From Mermis nigrescens (taxonomy: Eukaryota > Nematoda > Enoplea > Mermithida > Mermithidae): DNA of 64,000 nucleotides. Shown piece by piece: positions 55,565 through 64,000 of the stretch (position 1 is the stretch's first letter; each line of letters starts with the position of its first letter). The position numbers and the translations under genes were made by a program. Below the pieces are notes generated by a model. That model made no database searches. It was not told the origin of the DNA and was given only the letters and a program-made list of their open reading frames with translations. The stretch lies in contig JAVLUZ010000154.1 in the NCBI GenBank assembly GCA_036768485.1, positions 30,048,345 to 30,112,344 of the forward strand, written 5' to 3'.

Positions 55565-56740
55565 AGATCCGTTGGGGGTTTCTCCGCTCTGAGGGTAATC
55601 CAAAGTGCCGAAAACGGGGTTCCCCAAGTAGGGCCTATCAGGGTCAACACACCCAACCCTGTTTCCGGTCCGGCAAAATTTCACCCACTGAAGGGGAGTT
55701 TAGGGGCTCGGAAATAGGGTACCCCATAATTCAATTGTGAAGCTGAACCCGGTTTCGTCTGGGGTTTCTCCGCCCTGGAGTGGCCTAAAGTGGCGTAACT
55801 GGGGTTCCCCAAGTAGGACCTATTAATGTGAACACCCCCAACCTCGTTTCCAGCATTATTTCTCCCACTCTGGGGGTTTAGGGACTTGGAAACAGGGTAC
55901 CACATAATTCAAATGTGAAGCTGAACCCGGTTCCGCCGGGGTTTCTCCACCCTGGGAGTGGTCCAAAGTGAAGGACCGGGGTTCCCCAAGTAGGAGCTAT
56001 TAATTTGAATACCCCAACCCCGTTTCCGGTAAATTTTCTCCCACTGAAGGGGAAGGTGCTCGGAAAAGGGGTACCCCATTATTCATATGTGAAGCTGACC
56101 CCGGTTCCATTTGGGGTTTCTCCGCCCTGGGGGTGGTCCAAAGTGCCGAAACCGCGGTTCCCCAAGTAGGGTCCATCAGGGTCAACACCCCTAACCCCGT
56201 TTCCGGCTGAATGTCACCCACTGAAGGGGAGGGCTCGAACACGGATACCCCATTATTTATATGTGAATCTGACCCCGTTTCCATCGGGGGTTTCTCCGAC
56301 CTGGGGTGGTCCAAAGTGCTGGAAGCGGGGTTCCCCAAGTAAAGCCCATCAGGGTGAACACCCCAACCTCGTTTCCAGCCAATTTTCTCCCACTGAAGAG
56401 GGGTTTAGGGGCTCGGAAATTGGGTACCCCATTATTCATATATGTAGCTGACCCCGGCTCCATCGGTGGTTTCTCCGCCCTGGGGGAGTCCAAAGTGCCG
56501 GAACCGGGGTTTCGTAAGTTGGGCCCATCAGGTTCAACACCCCAACCCCAGTTTTGGCACCCATAGAATGGGGGTTTAGGGACTAGGAAACTTAGGAGAT
56601 CATTATTCATATATGTAACTGCCCATGGTTCATTCGGGGTTTCTCTGCCCTAGGAGTGGTCCAAAGTGGCGGAACCGGGTATTCCCAAGTAGGACTCATT
56701 AAGGTTACACCCCCAACCCCGTTTCCAGGCAAAATTTTAC
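55565..56740 (-). repeat. GC-rich satellite array, minus orientation, about 7 units
   Basis: The marker GTTTCTCCGCCCTG recurs at about 55578, 55765, 55943, 56117, 56287, 56469 and 56637, spacing 168-187 bp. Each unit carries GGTTCCCCAAGTAGG, CCCGTTTCCGG, GGGGTACCCCATTATTCATA and CCCCGGTTCC. The units are diverged and leave long Gly/Pro/Thr-rich open frames on the minus strand that are not genes. Confidence 0.92.
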
Positions 56741-56744
56741 TTAT

Positions 56745-58440
56745 GTACATATATGAATAATGGGGTACCCCGTTTTCGAGCCCCTAAACCCCCTTTGATT
56801 TGGAGAAATTTTGTCGGAAACAGGGTTGAGGGTGTTCACATTAATAGGTCCTACTTGGTGAACCCCGGCTACGGCACTTTGGACTGCTCCCAGAGCGAAG
56901 AAACCCCAACGGAACAGGGTTCAGCTTCACAGTTGAATTATGTGGTACCCCATTTCCGAGCCCCTAAACCCTCCTTCAGTAAATGAAAAACTTTTGGAAA
57001 AGGGGTTGGAGGTGTTGATGACCCTGATGGGCCCTACTTGCGACCCCGGTTCCGGCATTTTAGACTACTTCCAGGGTGGAGAAACCCCTGACGGAACCGA
57101 TGTTTCTCATATAAATAATGAGGTACCCCGTTTCCGAGTTCCTAAACCCCCTTCAGTGGGAGAAATTTTGCCGGAAACGAAGTTGGGTGTGTTTACATTA
57201 ATAGGTCCTACTTGGGGAACCCCGGTTCCGCCACTTTGGACCACCCCCAGGTGCGAAGAAACCCACGACGGAACCGGGGTCAGCTACATATATGAATAAT
57301 GAGGTATCGTTTCCGCGCCCCTAAACTCCCTTCCATGGGTAAAATTTTGCTAGAAACGGGGTTGCTGCGGGTGTTGACCCTGATGAGTCCTACTTGGGGA
57401 ACTCGGGTTCCGCCACTTTGGACTACCCTCAGAGCGGAGAAACCCCCGACGGAACTGGGGTTTAATTTTTTAGTAAATTTTTAGTAAATTTCTTAGTCCC
57501 TAAACCCCCATTCTATGGGTAAAATTTTGCCGAAACGGGGTTGGGGGTGTTGACCCTAATGAGCCCTACTTACGGGCCCCGGTTCCGGCACTTTGGACTG
57601 CCCCCAGGGCGGAGAAACCCCCGAAGGAGCTGGGGTCAGCTACATATGTGAATAATGGGGTACCCTGTTTCCGAGCCCCTAAACCCCCATTCCATGCAGC
57701 GTTTTTTTTGTACAAGGTCCGTTTGTACCTGTACAAAGATGGTCCCCAAAAGTCTCTGTACATTTCGTACATGCAAATTTTCGTGTACCAAAATATGGTA
57801 CAGTAGCAATTTTAGTGATGTAAAAACAGAGTTGTTTGACTTTCGGTAGTGTATTTCAGCTAATTTCTGGGTCTCTAAAGGCAAAAATCACAAAGAATTG
57901 TCTTAAAACGGCTCGAAGCGCCGAAAAATTTGACATTTTTCCTTTTGAAATGCAATTTCTGCAATTATAACGATATATAGAACACACAATTACTCATTTC
58001 GGCGCGAAGCGCGCCGCAAATTTTTTTCGAATTTTAGACCTTTTTTTGCAATTTTTGACTTCCCAAAAATCGTTGTACTTGTTCAAAGACGGTCCAAAAA
58101 CTTTTTGTTCATCGGGAAAAATCTTTGCCGAATACAAAAAAACGCTGCTTTCATGCGTAAGATTTTGCCGGAAACGGGGTTGGGGGTTTTGACCCTGATG
58201 TGCCCTTCTTCTGTAACCCTGGTTACGACACTTTGGACTACCCCCAGGTCGGAGAAACTTTCAACGGTACCGGGGTCAGCTTCTCAAATGAATAATGGGG
58301 TACCCAGTTTCCGAGCCCCTAAATCCCCCTCAAGTGGGAGAAATTTAGCCGGAATCGGGGTTTGGGCTGTTCACCCTGATGGGCCCTACCCCGGTTCCGG
58401 TGCTTTGGATTGTTTCCGTCTCCGTTTCCGGCTTTTACAC
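56745..58440 (+). repeat. GC-rich satellite array, plus orientation, about 7 units
   Basis: Same unit as 55565-56740 in the opposite direction (GAATAATGGGGTACCCCG ... CCTACTTGGGGAACCCCGG ... GGAGAAACCCC). The turn-round lies at about 56740-56745 near ACATATATGAATAATG. Interrupted by the hAT MITE at 57697-58147. Ends in TTTCCG repeats at about 58410-58490. Confidence 0.92.
57697..58147 (+). mobile_element. hAT-type MITE, poly-T family (copy 7), inside the satellite array
   Basis: Ends CAGCGTTTTTTTTGTAC and AATACAAAAAAACGCTG, flanks ATTCCATG and CTTTCATG (6 of 8). Array sequence resumes on both sides (CCATTCCATG before, GCGTAAGATTTTGCCGG after), which shows the array predates this insertion. 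Contains GGCGCGAAGCGCGCC. Confidence 0.9.
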
Positions 58441-58529
58441 ATCGTTCCCGTTTCCGGATTTTACCCATCGTTTCCGTTTTCGTTTCGATGCTTGTGAAAA
58501 GAAAGAAATGACTTGCTGTCAGCGAGTAC

Positions 58530-58697
58530 CAGGCACATAGCTCTGGGGGGGATGGAAGGGTCCGGCCGGACCTCCCAAAATTCAGTAGATAGGACTTTTT
58601 AAACGTTATTTTGTGCTAGTTTTGGCCATTTTGGGCTTAGTCCCCCCAAAATTGGTGTTGGTTCCCCACCAAAATAGGACGACCAATTACGTGCCTG
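58530..58697. mobile_element. 168-bp hAT-type MITE, CAGGCACGTAGC family
   Basis: Starts CAGGCACATAGCTC, ends AATTACGTGCCTG, flanks GCGAGTAC and GCCAGTAG (6 of 8). Collinear with 2354-2533 (GACTTTTTAAACGTTATTTTG). Nested in 55137-59257. Confidence 0.8.
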
Positions 58698-58826
58698 GCC
58701 AGTAGTAGTATTACGTGGGTCAGTTAGATACCGCGGGTAAACCCCCAAACCTACATTTATGTGTGCTTCATGCCTATTACCTCTTTGACTTCTGGTTTAT
58801 TGCACTTCACATACAACATTCTCATA

Positions 58827-59049
58827 TAGTCTGTTTCATTTAACTTCGCGCTTTTCTTCTGAAATTTTCCACAAGAATCAGGCTACAAAAGCGGTTTAAA
58901 CTGTTGATGCAGTAATGCGGCTCAAAACAAGCATACGTCTCTATATGACTCAACATTCTGTAATATATCATTTTTATTGCATTACTTTAAAACAGTTTTG
59001 TAACCGCTTCAATTTTTTCCAAAACCTAAAAGTTAAATGATCCGGACTA
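58827..59049. mobile_element. 223-bp TA-flanked MITE (TAGTCTGTTTCATT family)
   Basis: Ends TAGTCTGTTTCATTTAACTT and AAGTTAAATGATCCGGACTA with TA on each side. Nested in 55137-59257. Confidence 0.85.
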
Positions 59050-59081
59050 TAGGTCCAGGCGACCATATTTACACTTTATCT

Positions 59082-59250
59082 TTATCTTTATCTTTATCTT
59101 TATCTTTTGGTTTCTTTATCTTGCAAATTATCTTTATCTTTATCTTTCTTAATTTTTTATCTTTATGTTTATATTTATCTTTATCTTTTAGATTTTAAAA
59201 TTTCAACTTTATCTTTATCTTTTATCTTGCAAAAAATCCTTATCTTTTAC
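59082..59250. repeat. CTTTAT microsatellite, right end of the hAT-type element
   Basis: Repeated CTTTAT/TTTATC with small interruptions, ending in CTTATCTTTTACAACACTA. Counterpart of 55151-55325. Confidence 0.9.
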
Positions 59251-59265
59251 AACACTAGTTATAAG

Positions 59266-61317
59266 ACCCAACATAAATATGTAATCTTTCGTGTGCGACT
59301 CCTTAATTTTACCCAGTTTATAATTTGCTAAAGTAGAATTGAAGGTTGCATTGATTGAAATGCTCTGCTTTTTAAATTATAGTTTAGATCGTGTATTGTT
59401 AGACCCAATGTATCAGTAGACCCACCTGCTCGTTAGATCAAATGTCTCAACAGATCCACTAGAAAAATCTCGATAGGCCCACTGTATGTATTGGTAGAAC
59501 TACCAAAAAATTTTTTTGTTAAACCCAACTGTATTGACGATCATGGAAAAATGTCTCTTTAGACCCATTGAATAGATAGAAAGTTCAATAAAACAATCCT
59601 GATTCTTGTCCGTTTATTTTGCCTAATTTTTATCAGAATATTTCCGTTTGTCTTGCGGTCCATACCCCTCAAAACTTCTATGCACCTAATTTACCGTGGA
59701 AGAATACTACTAAACCGGTTTTGAGACAAATGTCATGGGTGAGGTATACTGCTAATAACACTGAACAAGAAATTTTAGCTTTGTTATTCCTTCTGAAAAA
59801 TTTGAGAATGAGTATAAGTCAATTTTTTCGCTGATTCCGAATCCGACTTTTAAATTTTTCTATCACGTCAAACTTTGCGATATTTGCATATTAGAATGTA
59901 GGCAAATTATTATTTTTTAACAAATATGTCCAAATCTAGCAGCCAAAATATTAATTTACTAGCAAAGAAAAATGCTCCGATGGAACAAAAAGGACAAAAT
60001 ATACTTAATAGCGGATTATTAAAGGCATGAAAGGAGGAAACTGGGAAAAGTCTCTCATGTGCGCAAGAAATCATAAGAATCTGCTAAAAATTAGATTTAT
60101 CTAAGCAACACAAAAATCGAAGTATATTCTGCGCCCTGCAGAGGAGGTATGTAGTTGTGGCCTCAGTTTAAGAAATAACACAACAGGAACAGATCAATCT
60201 GAATTAAAGAAAAACTACAAATCATGTTGTTTACTAACCTTAAGTAAATGTAAGTCCGAACGACCGCTCTTGCAATGACATACATACATAGGCAGCAAGA
60301 AAATTCTGGGTAGGAGGGCAAAATCGCTAAAAATTAGCAAAAATGTTACTGAAAATAGAATTCTGGGGGTCTACAGTAATCTGCGGGGGTTTTCAACTTC
60401 TGCGGGGGTGTATACCCCTAATACCCCCGCGATCATGCCGAGATAACCGTGCAAATAAATGTAACAGTGCATAATAGTAGTAATGGCTGTCAGCCTGGAG
60501 GGCAACGCTGTAGGATAGGCTGTGTTATAACATAGGCGATGACGTAAAAATCTGCACCCTGACGTCATCCCAGGGTGCAACGTTAAAGAATATAGAACAT
60601 TTGGACGGGAAAGGAGGGGTGTGTGAGGGGAGGGGGCCCCTCACCACGTCGCCTGTTACATCATGGTCTATCTTGCAGTGTTGTTCCTCAGGTTGCATGG
60701 TCGATCTGGGGGTGGTGTCAATAAATTGTTGTGCTAAAAAATAGCATAAAAACTAAATTTCAATCATTTTTCCGATTTCCGTACTTTTCACCTTAAATTC
60801 CCTATTTTTATATGCTGAGATGCCCTGCTACGTGCATGTCTTGTATGTATTATTTACTGTTCGAAGAAAGCACATACACAACAAGTCACGAATGATGTAC
60901 AACTAGTTTTGCTAAAAATTACAGTAAAAATGAACGAGGCAGCCATATAGATCAGCGAATATATGCTAAACCACTGCAAATGTGATCTGTTTCGTTTGAT
61001 ACAAAGAAATACGATATAACAATACGTCGCGAAAATAACAACAAAAAATTCGCAGTTATTTCAAGTGTTTTCTAGGCATATTATCCGTAGATGCGAAGCA
61101 GGGCGCTTCTGGGGGGCAGCCTCAAAAATAGGCATAAATTGATGGTCATTGCTGCAAAAAAATATAATTTTCATCATTTCCCAGGAACTTTTCCATTTAG
61201 GTTCTCCTCCCGTGTATGTCTCGTCTCCCACTCATTTGCATGGGGTCTGCATACTACCGAAAACTTTGCCAATTAAAAACAATTATTGATATATTTTTTG
61301 TAAAGTTCGTGGAAAAA
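59266..61317. other. Intergenic region
   Basis: 59395-59590 has loose repeats of a TAGACCCA-type unit. 60290-60440 is a G/C-run repeat related to 53345-53540. 60640-60845 is a fragment of the ATGCAC/CATAGATGCAC family. The 71-codon frame at 59619-59834 has no recognisable family. Nothing else seen. Confidence 0.45.
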
Positions 61318-61558
61318 TCTTTGTCATGTTGTGAAATATTTTTTGTCAAGTTGTGAAATATTTTTGTCACGTTGTGAAATATTTTTGTCACGTTGTGGAA
61401 ATTTTTTGTCACGTTGTGGAAATTTTTTGTCAAGTTGTGAAAATTTTTTGTCAAGTTGTGAAATATTCTTGTCACGTTGTGAAATATTTTTGTCACGTTG
61501 TGGAAATTTTTTGTCAAGTTGTGAAATATTTTTGTCAAGGTGTGAAATATTTTTGTAA
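61318..61558. repeat. 21-bp minisatellite, about 11 copies
   Basis: Tandem units TTTTTGTCACGTTGTGAAATA, varying at CAAG/CACG and GAAATA/GGAAAT. Because the unit is a multiple of three it leaves open frames on both strands (a seven-residue NFHNVTK-like repeat on the minus strand). There is no other sign of a gene. Confidence 0.92.
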
Positions 61559-61927
61559 AATTTTTAAATTTTGCTGAAAGTATGCAGTTTTACGAGTTTT
61601 TTGCTAAAATAATAGGAATTCATCAATAAGACAAAAAACGAGAAAATATAGATGAAAAATATGAGTTTTAAGCACTCAATTCTGGTGTCTCAGCTTGATC
61701 AAAAGCTGTTTACACCTTAAAAAATTAAAATTGCTTCAATTCTGCATCATGAATGCAGGTTTACTGCATCCATGACCCCAGCTGGCACGACGTGGACGTA
61801 TGAAGCTCGCCAGCCACGAGATAATATAAAAAACATTCTTAGCACAATGTACAAAAAAGGAAATAGGACAGTGTATGATCACAGGGTATAAATAACGTGT
61901 GTATTTACCGCTCGGCCAGTCAAACAA

Positions 61928-61974
61928 GTATACGTGCGCCCACGAACTCTTTTCAAGGAGGTAGCGCACGCACC
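61928..61974. repeat. 47-bp hairpin repeat, copy 1
   Basis: GTATAC, then stem CGTGCGC, CCACGAAC, a small inner hairpin, GGTA, stem GCGCACG, CACC. A second copy of identical length is at 62162-62208. Non-stem bases are conserved between copies while the stems differ in a matched way. Confidence 0.7.
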
Positions 61975-62161
61975 TTTTCACTTCACCAGGCACACTGTAC
62001 ACCCCAACCGCCACTAACCCGGATCGCGGGGTACGGCTGAGAATGTACAACAAAACAAAATCGAAAACGAACAGAGGCCGCTACACATCGCCGGCACTTG
62101 CTCCTCACAAGGCACGACATGTAAACGGGAAACAAAACAAAATTCAGAAAAAATAATAAAG

Positions 62162-62208
62162 GTATACACGTGTCCACGAACCTGTTTCACCAGGGTAACA
62201 CGTGCACC
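62162..62208. repeat. 47-bp hairpin repeat, copy 2, next to the polymerase stop codon
   Basis: GTATAC, stem CACGTGT, CCACGAAC, inner hairpin CCTG..CAGG, GGTA, stem ACACGTG, CACC. It begins 6 bases beyond the polymerase stop codon (polymerase is on the minus strand). Possibly a 3' processing or regulatory structure of the element, but the function is unknown. Confidence 0.7.
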
Positions 62209-62214
62209 CTACAA

Positions 62215-64000
62215 TCAAAAGCCGAACGGTAAAGTACAGTAATCGGGGACCAAAGAACGTTTATCATACACAACCCTATAATCTTTTTTGTACACCGCGG
62301 TAAAAACGTTTCTCATATTATCCCTGAGAATTTTCTTTTCCAAAACGGTCTTTATGATCTCGTTTCCGGAACAGAAACCGATGACCATCTGTTTCATTAT
62401 ATCAAAATCGATCTCTTTTCTAGTGTTGAACGTTAAACGGAACCCCCGAATTTTGTGAGTCTGATTTACAATATTTTTCCCGTCAGTAGTAACCCTGTAC
62501 GCGTAATTTTTTGGCCCTCCCGCTACGAATTCACGAATGTAAGCCCCATCCCCATAACCGCTAAGCTCGTCGGTCATATCGCCCAAGTAACGGCCTATCG
62601 GAACCGTATAATTATCATTTTTCCGAGTTAAATAAATAATTGAATCGGTGTCGAAATAAATAACGCGCGTGTCTAATTTTTCTAAATATGAATACAATTT
62701 AAGTCTAGCTTGTGCTGTTACATAAGAAGCTATTACGGGATTTGTGTTATTTAATGCTTCTAAAAATTCGTCTTCTACGACATAAGTTGTACATGCCATG
62801 CGCTCGCCTAAAAACTGTACAGTGCTAACTTTTTTCGTAGGATCGAACATTAACTTTACAAATTTTTCCGGCTCGGTGAAATATTCGACCTGAGATAAAT
62901 TATTACGCTGACCGAATTTTCCCCAAAAGAATTTAACATAAGTTTAGATAAAGCGCGCATACCTGAGTTTTTCTCAATTTTCTGCTTGTCTAACCTGATA
63001 CCCTCGACTTCCTCGTATCGTCTAATATATTCGTCTTTTTCTGCTTCCGTTGAACATCCCTTTGGCCACCCGTCCGCCTGCTGTTTCAATCGTAGGAACG
63101 TGTTTATATATTCTGTGAAAAGCCCTCCCTCCTTGGTCGTTGGGTCGTATTTCTCGATTTCTGTATAGTGCCAAACTTCGTGGATTTTTGATACAGTATA
63201 GCCTTTATCGATTGCTTTGTACAGTTCTAATGAAACCCAGGCGCCCGTGATTGATCTCTCTTCGTCTGAATGCTCACAGACGTCCTGCTTTTCAAAAACA
63301 CAGGTCCGGCAGAGGGGGAATAATAATTTGCCGTCGTGTCGAAAAGGTAGGACAGGGTGGTACAAACCCCGAGGGGGACGACTGTACATTTAATAATACC
63401 ATTATACGGTTTATCATACAACGAAACAAAATTTTCAGTGATAATTACAGGGTGTTTTAAAGGAAATTCGCCCGTTTTACATACCCAGGGATATAAACTA
63501 CATACATCTGTATAAGAAAATTTTTCCGCCTTCTTTACATTCGTGATACAACTTTACAGCGTTTGTACGACCGCCGTAAAATGCTTCTCTCGGCGATAAC
63601 GGAGTTACAAAATTTACAGAATCGAAAAAACGTTTCATATTTACATTTTGTTCAAGCTCTCGCTTCAGTTCACATTCCCATTTTTCTACAACTGTATAAC
63701 CCGAATTTTCTAACGCTTTACGTCTATCTACAGTGGCCTGATAGGCTTCCTCGAACGTTCGATTATCTAGAGTTCGCTGCTTTCTATTTACAATATTACA
63801 TTTTGTACACCCGTGATAGTAACAGCCGTTGAATTCATAGATTGTGTTCCCCGAGATCCCGTCGACTTTAAACCGCCCAATTTTTACCTCGCCCCCGTTT
63901 AATTTATGTCGAATGCGAATGTTTTGAGTTTCCGAAAGCCATTTTAACCATTTTAATGCTATTATCGATTGATTTTCTTGAGATCGGTACCCGTGAGCTG
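62215..64000 (-). pseudogene. Maverick/Polinton-type protein-primed family B DNA polymerase, C-terminal part, frameshifted
   Basis: Minus strand; the N-terminal part lies beyond the window. Reading towards the stop at 62215, four collinear frame segments are visible: about 64000-63526, 63517-63378, 63372-62930 and 62921-62215. The first has VDGISG..YEFNGCYYHGC, a conserved block preceding the polymerase core in arthropod copies. The second has DVCSLYPW (motif A). The third has PPRGLYHPVLPF, a Cys-rich insert (PLCRTC) and KLMLNSF (motif B). The last has YFDTDSIIY (motif C, both catalytic Asp present) and a C-terminal domain. Such polymerases copy the element using a terminal protein primer. 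The three breaks (near 63517-63525, 63373-63377 and 62921-62929) are all single-base changes in homopolymer runs, so either the copy is dead or the assembly has indel errors. Catalytic motifs are intact. Confidence 0.88.

Larger units (their letters stand above)
55137..59257. mobile_element. 4.1-kb hAT-type element filled with satellite arrays
   Basis: Perfect 17-bp terminal inverted repeat TAGTGTTGTAAAAGATA, and the perfect 8-bp duplication GTTATAAG at 55129-55136 and 59258-59265. TIR form (TAGTGTTG..) and target size are those of the hAT superfamily. From outside inwards each end has CTTTAT microsatellite, a spacer, TTTCCG repeats and an array of a GC-rich unit. The two arrays face each other. 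No transposase is present. Nested insertions: 57697-58147, 58530-58697, 58827-59049. It must have moved with transposase supplied elsewhere, or grown its arrays after insertion. Confidence 0.9.

Noticed and set aside
55432..58497. Several Gly/Pro-rich open frames of 60-130 codons
   Set aside because: Translations of the satellite unit in both orientations; every unit gives the same kind of peptide.
61318..61558. CRISPR-like regular repetition
   Set aside because: Units are directly adjacent with no unique spacers, in a eukaryotic genome; it is a minisatellite.
63563..63832. 89-codon plus-strand frame at the right edge
   Set aside because: Antisense shadow of the polymerase, which has clear family motifs on the minus strand.

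Overview
This is a 64 kb piece of an AT-rich animal nuclear genome. Genes are split into small exons with GT..AG introns, the intergenic and intronic DNA is packed with short non-autonomous DNA transposons, and there is no sign of bacterial gene organisation. The sarcoplasmic calcium-binding/calexcitin gene, the geminin genes, the hAT and Tc1/mariner miniature elements and the Maverick/Polinton-type polymerase together fit an arthropod, probably an insect. I cannot name the species. All exon models were assembled by eye from open frames, splice dinucleotides and phase, without transcript evidence.

Layout. (1) 2649-17953, plus strand: a six-exon gene for a 347-residue coiled-coil protein of unknown identity; every intron is phase 0. 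(2) 22068-25647, plus: a three-exon geminin gene (215 residues), the Cdt1-binding inhibitor of replication licensing. (3) 28956-36075, plus: a second three-exon geminin-family gene (205 residues) in tandem with the first. Its first coding exon has the same length and intron phase and it has the same Tyr-Trp-led coiled coil, so the pair is a diverged tandem duplication. (4) 47599-42040, minus: a six-exon EF-hand gene of the sarcoplasmic calcium-binding protein/calexcitin family, nearly complete but with the initiator exon not found. (5) 49428-50496, plus: a two-exon coding island of unknown identity. (6) 62215-64000, minus: the C-terminal part of a protein-primed family B DNA polymerase of Maverick/Polinton type, broken by three single-base frameshifts and running off the window.

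Most of the rest is mobile DNA. Many elements could be delimited exactly by terminal inverted repeats plus perfect or near-perfect 8-bp target duplications (hAT type), and a second group by TA target sites (Tc1/mariner type). Several are nested. The most striking is 55137-59257, bounded by a perfect 17-bp terminal inverted repeat and the 8-bp duplication GTTATAAG. Instead of a transposase it carries CTTTAT microsatellite at both ends and two head-to-head arrays of a GC-rich unit of about 170-190 bp. A small palindrome, GGCGC-GAA-GCGCC, recurs in many otherwise unrelated elements.

The candidate discoveries are the tandem geminin pair, the satellite-bearing hAT-like element, and a pair of 47-bp hairpin sequences just downstream of the polymerase whose stems differ by matched (compensatory) changes.
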